Of a stretch of DNA of 36,888 nucleotides, positions 31,163-36,888 are shown piece after piece (positions within the stretch are counted from its first letter, which is position 1; each line of letters opens with the position of its first letter). The DNA comes from Pseudonocardia lacus (GTDB lineage Bacteria; Actinomycetota; Actinomycetes; Mycobacteriales; Pseudonocardiaceae). A program made the translations under genes and the position numbers. The stretch covers positions 1-36,888 of the forward strand of contig NZ_JAHDTH010000060.1 of NCBI RefSeq assembly GCF_018531445.1. The letters are read 5' to 3'. The notes below the pieces were generated by a model. It searched no databases. It was not told where the DNA came from and saw only the letters and a program-made list of their open reading frames with translations.

Positions 31163-31950
31163 CGCGGGCCCGCCGGGATCGCGCCGTCGGTGGTCCAGGG
31201 CGTCACCGCCCGGGCGAGCAGCCCGACGGCGAGGTAGCCCAGCCCGGAGATCGCCCCGCTGACCAGGGCCAGGTACCACAGCAGCGGCGCGTCGGCCTGG
31301 GTCTGCGCGGCGATCAGCGCCCGGCCGAGCGTGCCGTCGCCACCGCTGCCCAGGTACTCGGCCAGGATCGCGCCCAGGAACGCGGCCGGCGCGGCGATCT
31401 TCAGGGCGGCGAACAGGCTGGGCAGCGCGGCGACCACCCGCACCTTGCGCAGCACCGTCCAGGCCGATCCGCCGTAGGCGCGCACCAGGTCGATGCTCGT
31501 GCGCGGGGCCGCGCGCAGGCCGACCAGGCAGCCGACGACCGTGGTGAAGAAGACGCTCATGCCGGCCAGCACCACCGAGGCGCCGTCCGGGTCCTCCCGC
31601 CCGGCGACGATCACGATCACCGGCCCGATCGCCACCAGCGGGATGCAGTAGGTGACGATCGCGATCTGGTTGGCCAGCCGCTCCAGCCGCGGCGCCAGCA
31701 GCACCAGCACCGACAGCGCGATCGCGGCCAGGTTGCCCCACAGGTAGCCCCGCGCGGCGGACGACACCGTCGAGCCGGCGTTGCCCAGCGTCGTCGTCCA
31801 GCGCCGCGGGTCGAGGAACTCGGCCAGTACCGAGGGCGGCGTCGGGATGGCGCCGCTGCCCTGGAACAGCACCAGCGAGGCCAGCCACCAGACCGCGACG
31901 ATCACGACGACGCCGACCAGGCCGCCCAGCCGGCCGTTGACCCCGGTCAC
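31159..31950 (-). CDS. NitT/TauT-type ABC permease 1
   Basis: A 263-residue membrane permease of the same family as the next gene. Hydrophobic helices are evident from residue 8 onward (LGGLVGVVVIVAVWWLASLV), and the cytoplasmic EAA-like loop is SIDLVRAYGGSAWTVLRKVR followed by VAALPSLFAALKI. The GTG at 31950 lies 4 bp after the ATPase stop. Co-translated with permease 2 through a 4-bp overlap, consistent with a heterodimer. Confidence 0.88.
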   Translation of the reverse strand: MTGVNGRLGGLVGVVVIVAVWWLASLVLFQGSGAIPTPPSVLAEFLDPRRWTTTLGNAGSTVSSAARGYLWGNLAAIALSVLVLLAPRLERLANQIAIVTYCIPLVAIGPVIVIVAGREDPDGASVVLAGMSVFFTTVVGCLVGLRAAPRTSIDLVRAYGGSAWTVLRKVRVVAALPSLFAALKIAAPAAFLGAILAEYLGSGGDGTLGRALIAAQTQADAPLLWYLALVSGAISGLGYLAVGLLARAVTPWTTDGAIPAGPR

Positions 31951-31954
31951 CGCG

Positions 31955-32797
31955 CTACTCCCCCGCCTCGCCGCGGCCGAACAGGATCTCGGAGAGCCGG
32001 TCGACGTAGGCGTGGAACTCGGGCGTGCGCATGAGCTCGGGACGGCGCGGGCGGGGCAGGTCGATCTCCACGACCTCGGCGATCCGGCCCGGTCGCGGGG
32101 TCATGACCGCGACCACGTCGGAGAGGAACACGGCCTCGGAGATGCCGTGGGTGACCATCAGCGTGGTCGCCGGGCGCTCGGTCCAGATGCGCAGCAGCTC
32201 GACGTTCAGCCGCTGGCGGGTCATGTCGTCCAGCGCGCCGAACGGCTCGTCGAGCAGCATCACCGTGGGCTGCACGACCAGGCACCGAGCGATGGCGACC
32301 CGCTGGCGCATGCCGCCGGAGAGCTGGGCGGGCTTGGCCTTCTCGAAGCCGGTCAGCCCGACCAGCTCGACCAGCCCGTCGATCAGCCCGGGCTCCGGGG
32401 CGATGCCGGCCACCTCCAGCGGCAGCCGGATGTTGCCCACGACGCTGCGCCAGGGCAGCAGGGCCGCCTCCTGGAAGGCGATGCCCAGCTCGTGGTCGCG
32501 CTGGACCTCCAGGGTCGACCGGCCGTTGATCAGCGCCTCGCCCGCGGTCGGCGCTTCCAAGCCGGCCAGGATGCGCAGGATCGTCGACTTGCCGCAGCCG
32601 GACGGGCCCAGCAGCGACAGGAACGAGTTCTGCACGGTGCCCAGGTCGACCGGGGCCAGCGCCTCCACCGAGCGCCGGCCCATCGCGAACCGCTTGGTCA
32701 GACCCCGGATGTGGATGCCGGTGGCCGCGGCCGGCTGGGCCGCGGGGTCGGTCGTGCCGCGGGGCGAGGACGCCGTCGGGGTGCCGGTCTCGGTCAT
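31955..32797 (-). CDS. NitT/TauT-type ABC ATPase
   Basis: A 280-residue ATP-binding subunit of the SsuB/TauB type. It has the complete set: Walker [11 protein letters not shown]-loop in [11 protein letters not shown], signature [15 protein letters not shown], Walker [13 protein letters not shown] and the switch histidine in [12 protein letters not shown]. About 30 extra residues rich in Thr/Pro/Ala precede the domain. The ATG at 32797 is 8 bp after the binding-protein stop, so it belongs to that operon. It powers import through the two permeases downstream. Confidence 0.92.
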   Translation of the reverse strand: MTETGTPTASSPRGTTDPAAQPAAATGIHIRGLTKRFAMGRRSVEALAPVDLGTVQNSFLSLLGPSGCGKSTILRILAGLEAPTAGEALINGRSTLEVQRDHELGIAFQEAALLPWRSVVGNIRLPLEVAGIAPEPGLIDGLVELVGLTGFEKAKPAQLSGGMRQRVAIARCLVVQPTVMLLDEPFGALDDMTRQRLNVELLRIWTERPATTLMVTHGISEAVFLSDVVAVMTPRPGRIAEVVEIDLPRPRRPELMRTPEFHAYVDRLSEILFGRGEAGE

Positions 32798-32805
32798 CGC
32801 CGCGC

Positions 32806-33894
32806 TCAGGCCTTCAGGTCCGGCTGCTCGGCGTAGACCTCCTCGAGCAGCGTCAGGTCGAACAGCTCCTCGGCGGTGATCGTGACGCCGATCTGGCCGA
32901 GCGCCGCGATGCACTCCCCGACCAGCGCGTCGGTCATCGTGAACAGCCCGTTGGCCTCGGTGTCCGCGCTGACGACGAGCTCGTTCTGGGCGGTGGCCTG
33001 CTCGGTCTGGCCGGGCAGGTCGAGGCCGAGGTCCTTGCCGTAGACCTCGACGGCGAGCTTCGCCGCACCGGCCGGGTCGGCCACCGCGTCGGTCCAGCCC
33101 CGGATCTCCGCGGTCAGGAACGCCTTGAGCATGTCGCGCTGGGAGTCGATGGTGTCCTGCAGCACCACGAACGACTCCGACACCAGCGGCAGGCCGTTGT
33201 CGGCGAAGGACAGCGTGACCGGGGTGAAGCCGTCGGCCTCGACCAGGAACGGCTCGTTGGTCAGGAACGACATGAACCCGTCGACGGTCTTCTCGGTCAG
33301 CGGCGTCGGCTCGTACTGCACGACGACCTGCTCCAGCGAGGCCGGGTCGATCCCGTTGGCCTTGAGCAGCCCCGCGAAGATCGTCTGGTTGGTGCCGGCC
33401 TGGATGCCGATCCGCTTGCCGACCAGGTCGGCCGGCGTGCGGATCGGGTTGCCCTCGGCCAGCGAGAGGATGCAGAAGGGGTTCTTCTGGAACGTCGTCC
33501 CGATGATCTTGAGCGGGGCGCCCTGCTCGACGATGAACCGCGCGGTGGCGTCCGGCGCGGACAGCCCGACGGTGATGTTGCCGGCGAGCACCAGCGCGTC
33601 GGCGCTGTCCACCGGGCCGCTGACCAGGTCGACCTTCGAGAAGCCTGCCTCGGTGTAGTAGCCCTTGGAGTCGGCCATGAACTCGCCGCCGAACTCGATG
33701 TTCTTGATCCAGGACAGCTGCACCGAGATGTCGCCGAACGATCCGGCCTGCGCGGGGGCGCCGGCGGCCGCGGGCTCGGGGGTGGTGCCGCCACCGCAGG
33801 CGGCGAGGGCGAGGCCGGCGGCGCCGAGCCCGCCCAGGCGCAGGACCTGGCGGCGGCTCAGGCGGAGGGCGGTGTGTCCGGGGGTGTCATGCAC
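32806..33894 (-). CDS. ABC substrate-binding lipoprotein (NMT1/ThiY-like)
   Basis: A 362-residue extracellular binding protein. The N-terminus has a twin-arginine-like LSRRQVLRL and a lipobox LAAC with Cys33, so it is exported and lipid-anchored. The mature part begins [20 protein letters not shown], which matches the NMT1/ThiY class that binds pyrimidine precursors of thiamine, or nitrate, sulfonates and related anions. I see no TPP riboswitch in the 56-bp leader, so a thiamine link is unsupported. GTG start at 33894. First gene of the operon with ATPase and two permeases; a hairpin separates it from the GntR gene. Confidence 0.87.
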   Translation of the reverse strand: MHDTPGHTALRLSRRQVLRLGGLGAAGLALAACGGGTTPEPAAAGAPAQAGSFGDISVQLSWIKNIEFGGEFMADSKGYYTEAGFSKVDLVSGPVDSADALVLAGNITVGLSAPDATARFIVEQGAPLKIIGTTFQKNPFCILSLAEGNPIRTPADLVGKRIGIQAGTNQTIFAGLLKANGIDPASLEQVVVQYEPTPLTEKTVDGFMSFLTNEPFLVEADGFTPVTLSFADNGLPLVSESFVVLQDTIDSQRDMLKAFLTAEIRGWTDAVADPAGAAKLAVEVYGKDLGLDLPGQTEQATAQNELVVSADTEANGLFTMTDALVGECIAALGQIGVTITAEELFDLTLLEEVYAEQPDLKA

Positions 33895-33931
33895 CCGGCG
33901 AATCTAGGAACCGGACGGGACGGCGGGGTTT

Positions 33932-33950
33932 CCCGGCCGTTACGGCCGGG
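33932..33950. terminator. Hairpin between GntR and importer genes
   Basis: CCCGGCCGT and ACGGCCGGG form a perfect 9-bp stem around one T, immediately after the GntR stop on the minus strand. A terminator fits best; an operator for the importer promoter is possible. Confidence 0.5.
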
Positions 33951-34772
33951 CTACCAGCCGCGCTGGTCCTCCGGCGCGACCAGCGACATCTGCAGCTCGT
34001 AGCGGTCGCCGCGGTAGGTCGTCAGCGCGTGCTCCACGGCCACGTCGCCGCTGTAGGAGACCCGGTCGGCCACCAGCACCGGGCGCATCGGGGCCAGGCC
34101 GAGCAGCGTCGCCATCTCCTCGCTGGCCCCGGCCGAGCCGACGGTCTGCTCGGCCCGGTCGATCGTGTAGCCGTACTGGTCGGCCATGGCCCGGTACACC
34201 GACTTGGTCAGGTCGAGCTTGTCCATCCCGGGGAACAGCTCCGCCGGGTACCAGCCCTCGTCCACCGAGATCTGCAGGTTGTCGGCCAGCCGCAGCCGGC
34301 GCAGGTGGTAGGTCTCGGCGCGCTCGGGCAGGCCGAGCGCGGCCGCCGTGCGCGGCGGCGGCACCTCCCGCACCGCGCTCAGCACCACGGTCGAGGGCTC
34401 CATGCCCATCCGGCGCATCTCGTCGGTGAACGAGGCCAGGTGCAGCCGCGAGCGCGCCGTGCGCGCGGCGACGAACGTGCCCTTGCCGTGCACCCGCACC
34501 AGCAGCCCCTCGGAGACCAGCTGGCCGACGGCCTTCTGCACGGTGATCCGGCTGACGCCGTGGTCGAGGCAGAGCTGGCGCTCGCTGGGCAGGATGTCGC
34601 CCGGGCTGAGCGAGCGCGCCAGGTCGATCAGGATGGTGCGCAGCTGCTCGTGCTTGGGGACCATCCCGTCGACGATGTGCTGCGTTCCCTGCTGTGTTCC
34701 CGGCTGTGTGACCTGCTGTGTGACCTGCTGTGCGACGGAATGCTGTGTCCGGTCTCCCGGCTGCGCTGCCAC
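33951..34772 (-). CDS. GntR/HutC-family regulator, DasR-like
   Basis: A 273-residue regulator with an N-terminal GntR winged helix (ILPSERQLCLDHGVSRITVQ, then KAVGQLVSEGLLVRVHGKGTF) and a C-terminal UTRA effector domain ending in LTTYRGDRYELQMSLV. The fold and position beside nagB and nagA resemble DasR/NagR regulators that sense glucosamine-6-phosphate derivatives. The GTG at 34772 is chosen because GGGAGGGG lies 7 nt upstream; the ATG at 34805 has its GGGAGG with no spacer. Near the N-terminus a 12-bp tandem repeat encodes QQGT/QPGT/QQVT units. A DasR-like palindrome precedes the gene. Confidence 0.85.
   Translation of the reverse strand: MAAQPGDRTQHSVAQQVTQQVTQPGTQQGTQHIVDGMVPKHEQLRTILIDLARSLSPGDILPSERQLCLDHGVSRITVQKAVGQLVSEGLLVRVHGKGTFVAARTARSRLHLASFTDEMRRMGMEPSTVVLSAVREVPPPRTAAALGLPERAETYHLRRLRLADNLQISVDEGWYPAELFPGMDKLDLTKSVYRAMADQYGYTIDRAEQTVGSAGASEEMATLLGLAPMRPVLVADRVSYSGDVAVEHALTTYRGDRYELQMSLVAPEDQRGW
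34678..34737 (-). repeat. 12-bp tandem repeat in GntR N-terminus
   Basis: Five imperfect 12-bp units (e.g. TGCTGTGTGACC at 34714) encode a Gln/Thr/Val-rich disordered segment ahead of the DNA-binding domain. The period is a multiple of three, so unit changes keep the frame. Confidence 0.75.
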
Positions 34773-34813
34773 GTGCGTTCCCCTCCCGCTGCCTGCCCGA
34801 TCCATCCTCCCAT

Positions 34814-34827
34814 CTGGTCATGACCAG
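34814..34827. promoter_or_regulatory. DasR-like palindromic site
   Basis: CTGGTCATGACCAG is a perfect palindrome. Its TGGTC-N2-GACCA half-sites are those of the streptomycete DasR element (TGGTCTAGACCA core, recalled); only the central two bases differ. It lies 41 bp before the GntR start. Confidence 0.6.
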
Positions 34828-34828
34828 G

Positions 34829-34842
34829 GGGCCGAACGGCCC
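34829..34842. terminator. Short hairpin after nagB
   Basis: GGGCCG-AA-CGGCCC forms a 6-bp stem, 5 nt past the nagB stop on the minus strand. It is a weak terminator candidate next to the DasR-like site. Confidence 0.4.
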
Positions 34843-34847
34843 TGCCG

Positions 34848-35621
34848 CTACCCCAGGTCGCACGCCGCCGCGTAGCGGTAGTGCTCGCCGTGGCGCAGCG
34901 CGCCGGCGGCCGCCTCGTCCAGCACGACCGTGACCCGCGGGTGCCACTGCAGCACCGACGCCGGGCACGACGCCGACAGCGGGCCCTCCAGCGCCGCGGC
35001 CACCGCCGCGGCCTTGCCCGCCCCCGAGGCCATCAGCACCAGGTGCTCGGCCCGGCAGATGGTGCCCAGCCCCTGGGTGATCACGCGGCGCGGGACGGCG
35101 GCCACCGACCGGAAGAACCGGGCGTTGTCCCGGCGGGTGCGCTCGGTGAGCGCGACGACCCGGGTGGTGGAGCGCAGCGACGAGCCGGGCTCGTTGAACC
35201 CGAGGTGGCCGTTGCCGCCGATCCCCAGCAGCTGCACCGCCACCGGGCCGTCCGCGCGCAGCGCCGCCTCGTAGTCGACCGCGGCCTTGGCCGGGTCGGG
35301 GTGCACGCCGTCGGGCCCGTGCACGGCAGCCGGGTCGATGTCCAGCGCGCCGGTGAGCTCGCGGCGGATCACCTCGCGGTAGGCCTGAGGGTGGCCGTCG
35401 GGCAGGCCGATGTACTCGTCGAGCAGGTAGGCGCGCACGCGGGCGAACGACAGCCCTTCCTCGCGGTGGCGGCGGATGAGCTCGCGGTAGGCCGGCAGCG
35501 GCGAGGAGCCCGTGGCCAGCCCGAGCACCGTGCGCCCGCCGCCGTCCTCGATCGCCGCCGCCAGGATGTCGGCGACCGCGCTGCCGCGCGCCCGCGCGTC
35601 GTCCAGGATGAGCACCCGCAT
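34848..35621 (-). CDS. nagB: Glucosamine-6-phosphate deaminase
   Basis: A 257-residue enzyme converting glucosamine-6-phosphate to fructose-6-phosphate and ammonia. Diagnostic segments are the N-terminal VLGLATGSSPLPAY phosphate loop, LLDEYIGL with the catalytic acid, and GIGGNGHLGFNEPGS, the NagB signature. Its length is normal for the family. The ATG at 35621 is one base after the nagA stop, so nagA-nagB is one operon that feeds N-acetylglucosamine into glycolysis. The next downstream gene is the GntR regulator, after a DasR-like palindrome. Confidence 0.95.
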   Translation of the reverse strand: MRVLILDDARARGSAVADILAAAIEDGGGRTVLGLATGSSPLPAYRELIRRHREEGLSFARVRAYLLDEYIGLPDGHPQAYREVIRRELTGALDIDPAAVHGPDGVHPDPAKAAVDYEAALRADGPVAVQLLGIGGNGHLGFNEPGSSLRSTTRVVALTERTRRDNARFFRSVAAVPRRVITQGLGTICRAEHLVLMASGAGKAAAVAAALEGPLSASCPASVLQWHPRVTVVLDEAAAGALRHGEHYRYAAACDLG

Positions 35622-35622
35622 G

Positions 35623-36807
35623 TCAGACCGCCTCCCGTCCGGGCTCGGGGTGCACCCACCGCCCGGCCCGCATCACGGCCAGGGGGGTGAGGTCGTCGTC
35701 GGTGAGCACGAGGTCGGCGCGCAGGCCGGCGACCAGGTCGCCCACGTCGGTCAGCCCGAGCAGCCGGGCCGGGGTGGCGCTGGCCGCGGTCACGGCCGCG
35801 GCGAGCCCGACGCCGGCGTGGCGGACCACGCGCCGCACGACGTCGACCAGCCGGGAGGTGCCCCCGGCGATGGCGCCCGGCGGGTCGCCGGCCAGCCGCG
35901 CGACGCCCTGCACGACGTCGGTGAGCAGCGTGCCGAGCCGGTAGCGCCCGTCGGCCTGCCCCGCGGCCGCCATCGCGTCGGTGACCAGCGCGATCCGCTC
36001 CGGCCCGACCAGGTCGAACACCGCGGCCACGGTCTCGTCGTCGAGGTGGACGCCGTCGGCGACCAGTTCCAGCACCATCTCCCCGCGCGCCGCGGCGGCC
36101 AGGCAGGCGGCCACCGGCCCGGGGGCGCGGTGGTGCATCGGCGGCATGCCGTTGAACAGGTGGGTGGCGCTGAGCGGGCCCCCGCCGACCTCGGCGATCG
36201 CCGTGCGGGTGAGCGCGGCACCGGCGTCGGTGTGGCCCAGGCTGGGCAGCACGTCGTACTCGGCCATGAGCTTGACCAGCTCGGCGTAGGCCGCGGTCTC
36301 CGGGGCGAGCGTCATCGACCGGACGGTCCCGCCGCCCGCGTCGAGCAGCCCGCGCAGCAGGTCGGGGTCGCCCGGCACGATCGCCCTCGGGTCCTGGGCG
36401 CCGCAGCGGGCGGTGGACAGGAACGGCCCCTCCAGGTGGATGCCGGCCAGCTCGCCCGCCTCGACCAGCGGCGCGAGCAGGCGAACCCGCTCGCGCAGGA
36501 CGCCGGCCCCGGCCGAGACCAGGCTGCCCAGCAGCGAGGTGGTGCCGTGGCGGCGGTGGTGCTCGACGGCGGCCAGCACGCCGGCGCGGTCGGAGTCGGG
36601 GAAGCCGTGGCCGGCGCCGCCGTGGCAGTGCGCGTCGACCAGCCCGGGCAGCAGCGTCCCCGAGGGCGCGGGCGGGGGCTCGCCGGTCCACTCGTCGGTC
36701 GGTCCGGCGAACGCGATGCGGTCGCCGCGCACGGCGACGAGCCCGTCGTCGACCACCCGGCCCCGGTGGACCAGGGTCCCGCGCAGCAGGTGCTGCCCCG
36801 GTCTCAT
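35623..36807 (-). CDS. nagA: N-acetylglucosamine-6-phosphate deacetylase
   Basis: A 394-residue amidohydrolase that removes acetate from GlcNAc-6-phosphate, the step before NagB. The metal and substrate motifs are in place: DAHCHGG, HLEGPFLSTARCGA, SLGHTDAG, ATHLFNGMPPMHHRAPG and the catalytic aspartate in LVTDAMAAAG. Family length. The ATG at 36807 overlaps the stop of an upstream frame as ATGA, so a further gene precedes it in the operon. nagB follows directly. Confidence 0.95.
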   Translation of the reverse strand: MRPGQHLLRGTLVHRGRVVDDGLVAVRGDRIAFAGPTDEWTGEPPPAPSGTLLPGLVDAHCHGGAGHGFPDSDRAGVLAAVEHHRRHGTTSLLGSLVSAGAGVLRERVRLLAPLVEAGELAGIHLEGPFLSTARCGAQDPRAIVPGDPDLLRGLLDAGGGTVRSMTLAPETAAYAELVKLMAEYDVLPSLGHTDAGAALTRTAIAEVGGGPLSATHLFNGMPPMHHRAPGPVAACLAAAARGEMVLELVADGVHLDDETVAAVFDLVGPERIALVTDAMAAAGQADGRYRLGTLLTDVVQGVARLAGDPPGAIAGGTSRLVDVVRRVVRHAGVGLAAAVTAASATPARLLGLTDVGDLVAGLRADLVLTDDDLTPLAVMRAGRWVHPEPGREAV

Positions 36808-36888
36808 CCGGCCCCCTCCCGCCGCGCCCCCGCGGCGGCTTCGGTCGTGAGCGCCGCGGCGGCGGCCCTGGCCTCGTCGGCGCCGCGG
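36804..36888 (-). CDS. C-terminal end of an upstream operon gene
   Basis: From the window edge the minus-strand frame ending in TGA at 36804-36806 encodes an Ala/Arg-rich tail (RGADEARAAAAALTTEAA and after). Its stop overlaps the nagA start by ATGA, the same coupling used elsewhere here. A sugar kinase or transport gene would fit the context, but 27 residues are too few to identify it. Confidence 0.4.
   Translation of the reverse strand, partial: RGADEARAAAAALTTEAAAGARREGAG

Noticed and set aside
33895..33950. TPP riboswitch before the ThiY-like binding protein
   Set aside because: The leader is only 56 bp and contains a simple hairpin with no conserved THI-box segments.

Overview
The window looks like chromosomal DNA from a very GC-rich actinomycete, probably Pseudonocardiaceae and possibly Pseudonocardia (inference from gene content, not a computed identity). 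Supporting signs are the GC content, many GTG starts, an F420-type nitroreductase, an MSMEG_6728-family gene, a mycobacterial-style thiolase/FabG4/MaoC block, and several genes that appear leaderless, with a TANNNT box 6-7 nt before the start codon. I saw no tRNA, rRNA, CRISPR array, transposase or phage gene.

Layout. 1-849: 3' part of a lycopene cyclase gene. 1176-3171: STAS-like protein overlapping a GGDEF-EAL c-di-GMP enzyme. 3096-5408: FAD monooxygenase and F420-type nitroreductase, divergent from a MarR regulator. 5409-5898: remnant of an SDR gene next to a palindromic repeat. 5899-11028: fatty-acid block with acyl-CoA oxidase and TetR, divergent from thiolase, a gutted FabG4 and a MaoC hydratase. 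11038-13613: small membrane protein, KduD-like dehydrogenase and catalase, the last two convergent across a perfect 55-nt palindrome. 13696-18343: permease, aldonolactone-oxidase-like and PLP-enzyme operon, divergent from a TetR. 18670-20755: methyltransferase, MSMEG_6728-family protein and PRC/DUF2382 protein. 20826-25762: four-gene cassette with a dynamin-like GTPase, a second TRAFAC GTPase, a tail-anchored protein and a beta-rich protein. 26105-28751: secreted GH16-CBM6 beta-glucanase with its LacI regulator. 28748-30300: SDR/TetR pair. 30290-33894: NitT/TauT-type ABC importer. 33951-36807: GntR, NagB and NagA, with the tail of a further gene at the right edge.

How genes may work together. 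The 5.9-11 kb block resembles a beta-oxidation set. The H2O2 expected from the FAD oxidase at 14.7-16 kb could be removed by the catalase downstream. The GH16 enzyme and LacI gene each carry a LacI-type operator, which suggests an inducible glucan-degradation circuit. A DasR-like palindrome lies between nagB and the GntR gene.

Most notable items: (1) a three-copy intergenic repeat built from inverted TCGCAGC/GCTGCGA heptamers about 20 bp apart; (2) the double-GTPase cassette, the best candidate for an incompletely described system; (3) an in-frame internal deletion of FabG4 with a perfect hairpin at the join; (4) two long palindromes of lower GC than their surroundings.
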